In this document: piece by piece, positions 12,020 through 29,094 of the stretch
Position numbering within the stretch: the first letter of the stretch is position 1
Layout: each line of letters begins with the position of its first letter
DNA from: Adineta ricciae
Taxonomy: Eukaryota > Rotifera > Eurotatoria > Adinetida > Adinetidae
Length of the DNA: 64,000 nucleotides
Assembly: GCA_905250025.1 (NCBI GenBank)
Contig: CAJNOJ010000060.1
Span: 110,213 to 174,212, forward strand
Direction of reading: 5' to 3'
The notes under the pieces: model-generated
Database searches by the model: none
Told to the model about the DNA's origin: nothing
What the model saw: the letters and a program-made list of their open reading frames with translations, nothing else
Position numbers and translations under genes: made by a program

Positions 12020-13828
12020 ATGCTTCTTTCTTTCCCCTCACCCCCCAATCAATGTGATTTGTCGTTTTTAAACAAGTTCTATTTATTTTTATGGTATCGT
12101 GCTTTTCAGTGTTTGTTTTTCTTTAGTGTTACATGTCATAAAATATTTCGTAATAGAAATGTTCGTAAACGTATTAAATCAGAGTGTTGTGGCACACATC
12201 CGGGATATGTGTGCATGCATGCAGGAGAAGATCGAACGTGTCTTTTGAAAAGGTTGTCTGTTTTATTTCCTATCTGATGATGAAGGTTGCTCACGTAGAT
12301 CTACAACTTGTGAAAGTGTGAAAATGAACAAAAAAAAGTTCCTTCTTCTTTTTTTCTTCCTTCCCTTCGTATTCAAATCATTGTTGGCAAACTATGAAGA
12401 AGAGAAAAATCTCTATTATATATCTCGGCGAATCATCAATCAATCTTCTCAATCATAATAGAATAAATTTTTAGACTAGATTACAACTAGCTTACTCATG
12501 TAGGGTATTACTTAGCCGTACAGAACGTATGCGACTGGATATTCTCGACAATAATGCTGACTTTCTTGAAAGAAGAAAGACATATATGGTAACGTTTGGT
12601 TTGGAAGATATCCCGAGAGAGATTGAAAAAAAAGCGAGACCGACAATGTTGATCATAGTATTTTATTTTTTTTCTCTCTATCTCCTTTTTCTGATACTGA
12701 TGCATTCTCACAAGTCAGCACGAAGAATTTTTCCTGTGCCATTGTTTTTTTTCTCTCTTATGCAAATATGTTTCCAGCACCAAAGAGAATGAGAGAGAGA
12801 GAGAGAGCAAGGGAAGCAGTATCACTTTAATCATACTCACTCACGGTAGTTAGAAATAGTTATGTTGCCAGTAAGGAGTGAGTAACAGTCAAGGAGAAAA
12901 GAAGACGATGAAGGAGAAAGAGAGATATTATTCTGATGAAAAACAGAATTCATTACGAGAACAAATAGAATCCGCCATGCACTTGTGCACATACAATCAT
13001 CTACAGCCACACGACTAAAACCTATCGATCTTCTATATTTTTCATCTTCGTCGGGCTCAAGTAGAACTATAACAAGAACGAATATTGGATGTTTAGGTAA
13101 GTTATTCTTTTACAAATACTACTAGTAGTTACAAAATGAGATCCAAGTCTCATCATACATATGTATATACGACAATACACAAAGAAATCGGATCTTTACA
13201 AAATAAACCTTCAACATTATTGAGTCAACAACAAACATACATGGGATTATTTCTTCAAGTGGATTTTGTTCGTTAGATGAATCACTTCTTTTGCCTTTTC
13301 TCTTCTTCTTTTCAACGTAAGATTTCAACTATCTAGTCAGTTTTCTGGCTTTCTTTTCGTATTTACCATTGTTGATATTTGTAAAGAGATTAGTTTTTCT
13401 TTCTTACCATGTCATCATCATCTACCTTTTTCTTTCTTTTTCTACAATCGATCAGTTTGATGACCTTCACCTTCATGTTCTACATCTGTTGCTATAGTAT
13501 AATTAAATTATCATCATGGATCAATATCCAATGCGTCGAAACGACAGGTATATGTACAATCTCTAGTTTTGTATGCATAAATGTTATTGAAACCAAGTAG
13601 TTCTCTTTGTTATAATAGATTCACTGCCATCATTCGCTTCATTTATACATCAATGAGTGGAGTGCGATGACAAATATATGCGAATAAGAACGTGCGTGCA
13701 TATAAACACTGTTGACAAAACGAGAAGGAGAAAGATAGATCGAGTCAGAGTCGATAATAAATAGCAAATCTATAGCTTGTTGTTTGCTATGGTGCAAGAA
13801 CCGAAACCAACGTACTTCTCTTTCACGG

Positions 13829-13852
13829 CCCCCCCCTCTCTCTCTCTCTCTC
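13829..13852. repeat. Poly-C plus (TC)n microsatellite
   Basis: Eight Cs are followed by a run of TC dinucleotides in the gene-free region upstream of muscleblind. Confidence 0.9.
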
Positions 13853-14331
13853 TATTCGTCATGTCATTCTCTGAAAAAACAGCTGCACCGGCGACTTGTA
13901 TCGACTACAGACATAGCGCTATACATAGAGAGTAATAGAACGGAGTAGAAGAAAAACGAGAATCTCATTTTTTTTATGTGCTTGTTGCTGCTTATACGTG
14001 TGTGTATGTTGTTGTCAGCAGCGGCGGCGGCAGCAGTAACAACAGCAATAGCTGCTAGAGTAGACAGTAAAAAAAGGAGGCAAGGGAGCGAGAGCCATAG
14101 ACAAGGAGAAAAAAGTTATTGCATCAAAATGCCATCGAACTACTACTACCGCCGCCATCATCATGTCATTCATAAATCTAAGGATTTGTACAAATTAACA
14201 AAAAACCGAATCATACTGGAGAAACAAGAAGGAAAAAAAGAAATTTGTCTGTTAACGTCTTCTGAAAGAAGGACATATACAGATATAGACAGGTGAGGAG
14301 GAAAAAGAACCTTCGGATGTTATTATTTCTA

Positions 14332-14366
14332 CATATATATTATAAATATATATATATATATATATT
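14332..14366. repeat. (AT)n microsatellite
   Basis: An imperfect AT dinucleotide run, broken once, in the region upstream of muscleblind. Confidence 0.9.
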
Positions 14367-15078
14367 ACCTTTGCATGTATTCCTTTTTCTTCTATTTCAT
14401 CGCTTGTATATGATTATATGAAAATGATGAAAATTGTGAAGCTGAAAATGTATGTATATATGTATTTATACGAACGCATCTTTTTTAGTCAATAAAAAAG
14501 GAAAAAGGAAGAGAAGAAAAAAAAACACTATACACATACACATACACATTTGTTGTTCGATTAAGCACTGAGCACGAGATAAAAAAATGCCTTCACATAT
14601 GTAAAAGCAACGATCACTGACAGGTGTTTCTATTTAATAGATATTTTTGTCTTACAGGTGAGTTCATTTTCTCTCCAATACTTAGTTGCCGATGATTATT
14701 TCGCAATTTTTCAATGATTATAGACATGTAATGCTCGAGTACGAGAGGAAGTCAGCAAAGCAACTGTCTATTTTTGTAAGGCGTCTAACCTTGTGTATGC
14801 TTCGTTGTCATCGCTTGTTTTTCCTATGTACTTTTTGTTCATTACTCATCTGTCGTTTACATTTAATTCTGTCTATCAACCCGCTATGACAATTCGTATA
14901 AACAATATCCGATAAGCAAAGAGAAGAGATCAAGAATCTAGAAGAACGATTCCGAAGAAGTGAACCCAGCGCTATCGAGTCTTTTTTAGCATGCGATGTC
15001 ATAGCTCGTTGAAGCAGTACGTCACATTTGTATGTTCTTTCCAGGTTTTTTATCTTTTATTTGTCTATGCCCTCTTTG

Positions 15079-15103
15079 ATATATATATATATATATATAT
15101 ATA
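15079..15103. repeat. (AT)n microsatellite
   Basis: A perfect run of AT dinucleotides, the second in this gene-free stretch. Confidence 0.9.
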
Positions 15104-16711
15104 ATTATAAATGTTTGCGATGATTGAATATGGACTAATTCTAACATTTTGACATTACTCTACCGATAAAAACGAGAGAGAAAAAGTGAAGTACGCGCGT
15201 AAATATCAATTGCGGAGCTGCAAAAAAACTTATGGCAGTTCTTTAACATATGCACATACAGACTGTAGTGATGTTACGTCTATAGCAAGGAACTCGAAGC
15301 GTCGACGATGTTGCTCTTTTCTCGCCTCACACATCCTTGCGCACAATCTCTCTCTCTGTCTTCTCTTATTTAGGTAGTGGTATATTTGGCACATGGATGA
15401 AAGTATTTCTGCTCCTCTCTCCTTCTCATTATTTCATCTTGATAGAACAAAGAAAAATGAAGCGAAGATGTAAATGAGTTCTCTTTTTGAGTTGAGAAGT
15501 TTGCGTGCCAACCATCGTTAATCGATACTAAACGCTTTTCACATTTGATTATATCAAACTTCTGACATCGTTACTATGTTAGTCGATATGCTTAAGTTAC
15601 TCATGCTGTTTGCCTTTTTTCGATTCGATAACGACAAGTAAAACCCGTATCTGATTACTCTCGTTCGTCGTATTTTAGAGTACAAATCCTCCTAACAGTT
15701 TTCCCTTTTGCATTCTCAATAAAAGAAAGAAAAACCTTCAGCCAATATCTATATTTGTACATCTCATCGCCCGCCTTCAGCATGTAGGCATCAATATATA
15801 CTGATGGAAAACTCAAACAATAGAGATAGATATCGACCTTGTATTCGATATAGCATTTGTTCTTTTTTATATGTATGAAAAAAGACAAGTACTTCATGTT
15901 GATATCAGATAGTTATTAGTCGTTCGTGTAATAGTTTAGATGGAAGAAAAATCTTCGAAAGAAAAGAAATGGGAATAGGTCGATGTCTGAAGGAAAGTGA
16001 GATGCATGTGTGCGTTCAGCAGCATACTCTACACGCATGATTGATGATGCACAATGCGTAAATGAAAACGATGGTAGGTGATAGAACTTGAAATAGAAAG
16101 ACACAAAATCAGTTAGAATTTTCAGAATAGAAAAGTAAATGCTTTTGAAACACGGATGTAAAATGTTCTCCAGCATTCTACTTTTCTAATAGCAACAAGC
16201 ATGACACTATACATGAATCTTTCTCCTTCCCAAGCTTCCCTATATTTTTGTCATCTTTTTCACATTGCCGACAAAGATCGGTGCTGATCAAATTACGTGA
16301 TCGCTCTCGAAATTCTTACTTGCTCCTCTCTGTTTTTGTTCGTCCAATGCTTAATAGCCTATAAAATGTCAATTACTTTTGACATCCATCTTTGTTTTGC
16401 CATTCTACTGCATTCATCTAAATATGTATAGATGTATGCCTCTACACGTATAATGGCAGATCACTAATAGACTGCATCAAGGTAGCATCGGTTGGTTTGT
16501 CCTTGTTTATCATTCCTTTTTTCATTTCTTGTTTGACAGTAAATGTCCATGTACATTCATTTATAAATGTATACGTCTATTTCTAGATGTTCTATTGTAG
16601 AAGATCAAAGTATTTTCATTGAGTGTGCCTTATTCTTCGTCGTACGCAATGATCCATCAACGCTAGTGTCGAAATCATACATACAGATCTGACAAACAGT
16701 GAACCTAGTAT

Positions 16712-19700
16712 ATGTCTTTCAGTTTTGCTACAACAAACATTGATTCACACGGTACTTATCATTCATCATCATCTTTGAACAGTATGCATCACCAACAATA
16801 TATGTCGCCCTTAACCGGGTCCTCACCATCTTCAACTGGTGGTTCGCCAACAACTGCTGTACAAGTTCAAGCAACTACGAATATGCCATTGTTAACATCG
16901 ATTGCGAATGTTAAAGATTCACGTTGGTTAACACTTGAAGTTTGTCGTGAATATCAACGTGGGAAATGTACCCGGTCTGAACAAGAGTGTAAATTTGCCC
17001 ATCCACCTTCACACGTTGAAGTCAATAGTGGCAAAGTGATCGCTTGCTTTGATTCACTAAAGGTTAGTCTCGCCTGTTTCTCTTTCTCTTCTTCTGTACT
17101 CTTCATATTATCTTAGCTCTCTATGACAGCAAATGTCTAATACATGTAGCACGAGTATGATTTGTTCTACATTCTTGAGCATCTTCAGTAAAATGAAAAT
17201 GGTATAAAAGAAAACGTACTTGCTCAGTGAATGAGAAAAATTAATTTTACATTTAAGGACATCTGTGTCGTTGTTGAGTTAACGATTCAAATAAAGAGAG
17301 CGAGAAAAGAAACGAAGATAGGCAGGCCGTTAATTGTTTATTTTGTTTATCGCCTCTTCTTATTCACCTATGAAAAGCTGAACACCGCTCACTATAACGA
17401 CCTCTAACATACGGGAGATACGATGTACTCATGAAGAAAAAAAGAACGAAGTGAAAGATGATTTAAAAATCAACGTTTATTCATTTTTCGTATTACATAT
17501 ACGTAGATATATGAGCTAGCGGGGAGATTAGGGTGAGTGACAAAGTAAACGGTTGATATCAGTTATACAAAAAAGAAGTAGAGGCGGAGAGAAAAATACA
17601 CCTTGCGCGAGATTACTATCATGACGACTCAAAGTTAAGTGAAAAAAAAGAAGAAGAAGAAGGAGCGACGCGAGATGAGTCTTGAGCAAGTAAGTTAGCC
17701 AGCCTATAAAATGAGGGAAAAGAACGAAGAAGAAGCTTTGTTTCATTATCTAAAGCAGACAGAGATCTTCAATCTACCTTTTTTGTGATACTACACGCAT
17801 TTTGACCATGAGTAGCAGTCAGCCTCAAACAACAAAATCTTCTGTATGCACTTGTTTTATCTAAATTTCATCGTTTGCATATTCGGATGAAATTTAACAG
17901 TTTTTCTCTAAACGTATAATATTTATCGTCTATTTGCTACATAGGGTAAATGCAATCGTACCAATCCACCGTGTAAATATCTTCATCCACCGCAACACTT
18001 ACGTGACATTCTATTACAAAACGGACGCAATAATCTAATTCTTCGTAGTATTGGTAACTTGAAATGATCGATAGATTTGTCAAAACGATTTCACTTTTCA
18101 GCTATGAACATCGCTGCAAATCAAGCTATTTATCCACAAACACCAGCTCATATGTCCTATCCTAACGGTGCTATTCTTCAAAATCCTCTACAACAGTCTA
18201 CGTCCATTGTAAACAGAAATACTTTCTGATCTGAGTATGCCATAGAATCCATCTTTCCATTTTGTTACAGGCATCCTATCCTCATATGAATCCATCGGGT
18301 CCCGCTCAATCAACTTTAGTTTTCAACTCAGCAGGCCAAGCGTTTAGCATTCCTTTGCATGCAGCTCATATTCAACAAATTCCCCAAACGACCGCGACTG
18401 CAGCTATGTATAGTCCAGATGGTACACAATATTTTCAACCGGTCACACAAATAGCTGCTCAACCAACTGGACCCAAGATTACACGCACCGATCGTCTAGA
18501 AGTATGTCTTGTATTCGTGAAAAATCAATTCCATTCGTTTTCTCATTATTCCCACTCTTTCTTTTCATCGTTTCCATTGAAACAGTGGTAAGTGAGATAT
18601 GTCAATTTGTCTATCTCTAGCAGCCAGGCGCGCCAATTTCTCTCTTTCTCTTTCTCTCAATATCAATATATAATCGCTGCATCTGCACGCTGAAGCAGCT
18701 AGTCAAGAAAAACGATAGGTTTTGTCTGAGTAACATTCGCCAGCAAATCGGCCAATCTTTCCCTGCCATTTCTTCTTTGGAATTGTTGAGCTCTCTTTTA
18801 TTCACTAATCTGCTCTGAGCCACTTCCGTGCCGCCATTGTTGCTGCTCTTTTATTATCATCATTATACATAAAAAAAAAATAAAAACATACAAACCAACC
18901 AAATAATGGGAGCATGCATTTCGCTCATTATACATCTAAATTTCTCTACACACGACTACAAAACCTTCACGTTGCGCGTTTTTCGTGCAGCTTTTGTTCT
19001 TGTTCATTCTGCTGCTCGGTTTCTATATCAAAACTCGATTGTGGTGATGGAAAAAGGAAGACATATCTTCAACGAAACTTTTCCATTCTCTAGGTTTATT
19101 CAACTAATAATTCCAATCACGAAATGATGAAGGTTTGTTTCGATTGTTCGCCACATGATGAACAACCACATTTAGCACACACTTCTATGCTTGTCTTTGA
19201 ACTAAATACAGTATCTCATTATTTTCCTCATTCCCTCGCTCCTTTTTCTCAATTTTTATATCTTCCGTACTTATTTGATGTGTATCCCATTTAGTCTTAC
19301 CTTGAACTTGATACGCTCTATGTAAGTGATAAGATCGTTTCAGTTTCTTTTTGAAGCAAATCGAGGCCAGCTTGTTATTCCTGTCCGTAGTAGCCATGGT
19401 CACTCTCTTGCACATGTATTCCTTTAACATTCATATTTATTTGTTTTTGTTTGTACACTTCTTCGTGCTTAGTCTTGATGCCTGACACAACTAGTCTCTT
19501 TATTTCCTTGCTTGTTGCTTGCTTCTCTAGTTATTGTTTTCTTATCTAGTATGATGTTGCATGCATGTGCCTCTTCTGTTGTATATAGCTTCTCTTGATT
19601 TTATTTCTAGGTGTGCACTGATTTTCAGCATGGACAGTGCTTGTATACTGCAGAGACATGTCTCCATGCACATCCCCAACCACATTGTCCCCTTGATGCC

Positions 19701-21803
19701 GACGGTCTCGTTACTGTTTGCGTCGATTACGTTAAAGGCAAATGTGCTCGTGAAACATGCAAATATTTTCACCCACCTGGTCATCTGGTGGCCCAACTGA
19801 AAGCAGTGAAAGCTCAATCAGCTGCAGCTGCTGCACAAGTATATTCAGCAGCCGCAGCAGCAGCGCTACAGTACTCACCATCTACTATTCAATTGCTTCA
19901 ACCAGTGACGTTGAATAGTAGTCAATCGATATTGTCTGCACCACCGACTACGTACTTCTATCCTCAACAAGCATCAGTTGCATCTGCTTCTTCCTCTTCT
20001 TCTTCGCCATTGGTATGCTTTGTAGCTCTGCTTAAGCTTGCATTTAGTTGTAGTTTACAAATTAATTCGAAAAATGATAGATATTTCGCGTTGATTGATC
20101 GTTCTCTTTGCCTTTTCTAGCAACATCAAAATTATTCCGAAGAAGATGGTACCTATAATAGCAACTATGTTCAATCTTATCAACCGTATTCAGGACAAAT
20201 TCAAACTATCTATACTCAGCCTACATCGATTGATCTGAAAGATGTGCGTTCAATTGTATATGGACGATTGCCTGTGTTCTACATGTTCTTTTTCTCTTCT
20301 AGCAGCCATTGGTTACATCACTGAATCTAACTAATGGCGACGGATCATCGTCATCATCATCGACAACTGCAACATCAACTGATAATTCGGTAGGTAGCAA
20401 AAATTTGTAATTTTTTAGGAGTTTTCTGAAGACATGCAGCAAGCAACAGCCTTTGTTTCTTTTCTGCCGTTGCCTTTTGTGAATGTGATGAAATATCCAT
20501 ATATCTATACTATATATGATGCTTTCGTAAACGATCAGCGATTTATCTTAGACAAGTGCACGGAAAAGATGTATTCTTTTTTTTAGAGAGAATATCATGC
20601 GTGCTTAAAAGCTTTCTAAGACAAGTTCTAGATTATGTGTAACTGATGCACGTCTTCCGGATGATTCTACTCCGATTTCGAATATTGACCAGTCATTCTC
20701 GTGGAAAAGGGAATTGAAATTCTAAGGCTTCTTGTTTGTTGTTTATTCTTTTGTTTGTATTTGCTTGTTGCATACACGACTTTTTCTCTATTCCTCTCTT
20801 TTCTACTAATCTAGGCAGTGATCGATCCTGTCAGCAGCAGCAGCATTATTACACAGCAGCCGAAAAAACGACCGCTTGAAGACGATACTGCTACTACCGG
20901 TGCCTACCTGAAGCTGGTATTGCACATATGCTTTGAAAATTTGTTTCTAGTTCTAACAACTTATTTATTCATTTATTTGTTGTGCTTTGTATGTGTAGAT
21001 GAAAACTGATCGACCTCTAACATGCTTTCTCTAGATAATCTTGCTAGCTTTACTTGCTTCAGACGATTCGATCAGTTTGAAAAAAAAAACACGAATCCAT
21101 CGTGGAGAAAAACAACAAAGCAAAGAAATAAATTAATAAATAAAAAAACCTTTTCCTATGGCATTCAAGTTTTCGAAAAACTAACGAATGTGCCTTTTTG
21201 TTTAGCCTCCAGGAGCACAGTTAATCGCTGCGCCACAGTATGTTCAACATCCGCAACAAACAACTGTACCCGCCCAACATCAAAAGCGACCAGCAGTTGC
21301 TGATCCGAAGACTGGCATACCAATGGCCGCTTACCCAGTAACAGCATTCTCTTATCCATCACCGTCACCATTACCAATACAGTTTCAACAACCCTATCTA
21401 ACCGCTGTACCTATGGCATGTAAGTGTACCATAGACTTTTTAGCATGACTGATTCATTTAGACGCTTGAGATCTTTTCGAAACTGAGCTTTATCCTCACT
21501 TGAGTAGAAATGAAATCTTTTTTCCACATATTGATTATTTCATTGTTTTCTGCCATTTGTTCAGCTCAAAATCAACTTAAAAGTACGTACTAATCCTTAG
21601 GACGTAATACATTCATAGTTACCTAGACTAGTCCGACTCCAAGCTAAACGTACTGGTTTTTCTCCTCTAGTTACTCTTCTTTTCTGCATGTATCTAATGC
21701 ACGCTGCATGAAAGTCATCTGCATAGCGCAAAAAACCTATTTCAAAACGCCAATTATTTCCATTTCAGTTGCTGGATATGCATCCCATCTGCCGAGACTT
21801 TAA
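16712..21803 (+). CDS. MBNL: Muscleblind-like splicing regulator (four CCCH zinc fingers)
   Basis: RNA-binding regulator of alternative splicing and mRNA localisation that reads YGCY motifs. Exons 16712-17062, 17945-18053, 18102-18208, 18271-18501, 19611-20012, 20121-20243, 20303-20389, 20815-20916, 21206-21419, 21565-21582 and 21769-21803 are all in phase and give about 592 residues. Finger 1 ([15 protein letters not shown]...CKFAH) is CX7CX6CX3H. Finger 2 (IACFDSLK, intron, [14 protein letters not shown]) is CX7CX6CX3H, two residues longer than the usual CX7CX4CX3H. Fingers 3 and 4 ([10 protein letters not shown]...; [19 protein letters not shown]) are normal. The intron splitting finger 2 after FDSLK is at the vertebrate position. 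A Ser/Thr-rich N-terminal extension of about 70 residues precedes finger 1. A KKRPLED segment resembles the KRP motif of MBNL. Exon 10 is 18 nt and can be skipped in frame. Confidence 0.93.
21565..21582 (+). other. Candidate 18-nt alternative microexon of muscleblind
   Basis: Flanked by TTCAG and GTACGT, this 18-nt segment fits phase 1 on both sides. Joining 21419 directly to 21769 also keeps the frame, so inclusion or skipping changes only six residues before the tail GYASHLPRL. Confidence 0.5.
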
Positions 21804-24006
21804 ATCAAATTGTTCTTCAAGTCTTCAATGCAAATATGTATATTTATGAGAACGTAATAACCTATATCTCATATTTGCAACCGAAACATTTATTTAGTTT
21901 CTTCTAGAATTTGTAGAAATAAATCAAGTTAATGTATCTATTTGTAAAAAATCGTTCTTTTTTGGCAAAATATTCTACAAATCAAACAATAGATCATATT
22001 TGCACTGATGAACATCAACGACAAGTTCTTTTCTTTACTTCTACGAAAATTTGCCGTTGAAAATTCGTTTGACTTTCTTACAGACCATACTTGATTCTTC
22101 TCGTTTCACTCTATCTTTTCTCTCGTTCGAATTTCGTACAGAACACAAGTATGTATGTTTCTGTTTTCGTTTCATTTTTCTTTACACGTATATACATGAA
22201 CACATTTGTCTTTCTTTTTGATTATGTATCTTTTCTCTATCTTTGATTTTTCACTTTCTATTTTCTTCTTCTTCTTCTTCTTCTTTGTTGTTGTTGTTGT
22301 TGTTTCCAGTTTGTGATGAGAAAATTTTACAGTATCTACACATTCATATGTGTGTAGGAAGAGAAAAACTAATGATATCTGATCAGCAGTTAATACGTTT
22401 TTTTTTCTTTTTTGATTGTTTTTCTACTTATGATTATTTATCATCATTTCTTTTTCTTTAAAATTTCTTGATTAAAAAAACCAAGAATAAGATTGTATTG
22501 TTGATTTCGGTTCGCAGAAAGGATAAAGAGAACCATTGATGTCAAGATTCACACGAGAGAGAGAGGCTCCGGCGGTTGGATTCTTAGGATACTGATGAAC
22601 TTAGTCCTAGCCACTCATCTTTTTCGGCTACATACATTCCGTCTGTTTTCCCGACCGAACGAAAGTAGTAGCTTTTAGGTAATATCGACTAAGTAAAGAC
22701 CGACTTTTGTTCTTCGTGTAAGAAATAATATGACACAATAGTAATGATAAATTGCATATCTTTCTACCTAAACATAAAAGTATAAACACGCGAACAGTGT
22801 TCTGAACTTAACTGTTGTCTATTTCTTTGAGAGGAAACGAAAATCTCGTTTGGTATAGATTAACTAGTGCTATTCCAGTCGTTTTTTTTCTTTTCGTGGA
22901 TATGATGAAAATTATCGAATAAAACAAGTGAAATTTCATCTCGTTGACTTGTCTGCTTGAAAGGCAAGCTCGAATCTAGTCTGATGATTCCATCAATATT
23001 AATGTTATGGATGCAGCCAAGAAGAAAAAACTAATTAACATCCACCCGAAAAGAAACGAAGCATTCAGTTCAAGTAGTGAAGTTTGTCTGTACGTTCTTT
23101 GATGTGCCATGCGGCGAACATCATTAGAAGAAAAACAACGTCGACATTGAACAATTTCCTTTGATACACATTCGAGTAGTATTTCAATGATTTCCTTATT
23201 TTGAAAGACGAGACTTTTCATCTCAGATTTCATTTCCTATTTATTTACAATCAACGAGTTGAACAACGACATTCCATTTGTCATCTTGGAATTAGGATCG
23301 AACTTTGCTGTGTCTCGCGAACAATCTTCTATCATTAATTTAATTAAAACTTTCTATTTTTATTCGTCAAGGATGTCATTAGTTGAATACACACATGAAA
23401 TATTCACATATGACAAATAATGTACATGTCAGAATAGTTTATTTGTTCGTTTGCTTTTCTGATAGTCGATTGTTTCGTCACGTTCTATGTTTTCTTTGTT
23501 GATAAGACACAAGTGAAAGTTGAAGAAGAGAAAAAAAAGAGAAAAAAAATGAAGAAAGGTGCGCTCTTAAAATTACAGTTCATGCACACACACACACACA
23601 CACACACACAAATATATATGTATATAGTAATGAATAGAAGAATGACAAGTGCACGAACAATAAATGAAATAATTGGACGTTTGTTTTTAAGTTGATGGGT
23701 TTTGGTTTTGTTCAATATAGAAATGATTTGTGAATGAACGAAAGAGGGTAGAGATTTCGACGATAAGACGGAAGACAAGCGGTGTATATCATCGCCAGAG
23801 AGAAAAACAAATGTGATGGGAGAAGGTTTGGCTTTTGACTAGAGAGTAATTTTCGCAAGGAGAAAGGACTTGATTTTGCTTTTCGAAGGTCATAGATGTC
23901 GATGGAATGAGAGAGGACAGATTGCACGAAAAGAGAAACAATACATATACATATTGATGAGATACACACGCATAAATACAACAATAAGCATGAGAAAAGA
24001 AAATGA
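21804..24006. other. Intergenic/3' UTR region between convergent muscleblind and BRSK
   Basis: No coding region is supported. The segment just after 21803 (AT-rich, with AATAAA-like motifs near 21919) is likely muscleblind 3' UTR. It contains TTC and TTG runs at about 22264-22303 and a (CA)n run at 23585-23610. The right end is probably BRSK 3' UTR. Confidence 0.5.
23585..23610. repeat. (CA)n microsatellite
   Basis: About thirteen CA dinucleotides followed by a short AT run. Confidence 0.92.
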
Positions 24007-28403
<4,397 letters not shown>

Positions 28404-29094
28404 GACTGAAAGACAATTAATCGAACAATTCTTTACCGATCGATCATAGGTAAATAAGGACAACTTACATGTTGATCGAAGGAAAATAAAAGTAAAACTA
28501 ACAAACTATCTATCAACTACTAAACATGATTTCTATTAACAGTCAACTACTCAAACATATTTCGCTAATCATTAAAACAAGATGATAATATTCTCTGCAT
28601 TTTTCTCGGTAAATTATGGATATCCGTTCTACCATAATGATCTCATATCATCTCTTTAGACAAGTGCATAGAGGTCTTGAAGGAATGCATTACGAAAAAA
28701 CAACGCGAAATTTTTTCTCAAGGCGAATTCGTTGTTGATCTCTGAAAAATTTTTTTATGGAAAATTTTGTTTTTCAATTTATTTTTACTTCTTATAATTT
28801 TTTGCCGTACTTAATAGCCTCTCTCACGATGTTGATTCAGTTTTGCTTAGCACCGAAATTCTTTCCGATATCTTCTCTTTCTTTCGATACTCCTCCTCCT
28901 CATCCTCATCCTTCTCTTTTATCGACCATCGAATATTTTACTGAGACACATTTTATCGTTTTTACCAATGTGTACGTTCGAATGAAAATCGCCAAACTTA
29001 GTCATCGAACAACTAAAACAGCAAGTATACGGACCATGTGTTTTTGTTCTAGATGCAATTTTTGAATTTGTGACAATAAAGAAACAAAGAAAAA
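28404..29094. other. Divergent intergenic region between BRSK and SERBP1
   Basis: The two genes are transcribed away from each other, so both promoters must lie here. A minus-strand GT/AG pair between about 28455 and 28405 suggests a BRSK 5' UTR intron. TAG at 29050-29052 is a candidate acceptor for SERBP1. No coding exon is visible. Confidence 0.5.

Larger units (their letters stand above)
12020..16711. other. Long non-coding stretch upstream of muscleblind
   Basis: About 4.7 kb without a credible coding region. The frames that occur are short, low-complexity and lack family character. Simple repeats punctuate the region: (AG)n about 12791-12807, C8 then (TC)n about 13829-13852, (AT)n about 14332-14366 and 15079-15103. 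It probably holds the promoter, 5' UTR exons and introns of muscleblind, whose orthologues have large 5' regulatory regions (inference). No RNA gene was recognised. Confidence 0.55.

Noticed and set aside
13829..15103. Simple repeats considered as telomeric or transposon ends
   Set aside because: They are ordinary dinucleotide runs with no terminal inverted repeats, target duplications or transposase frames.
22505..22680. GC-richer segment considered as a possible tRNA or small RNA
   Set aside because: No A and B box pair or cloverleaf could be drawn by eye.
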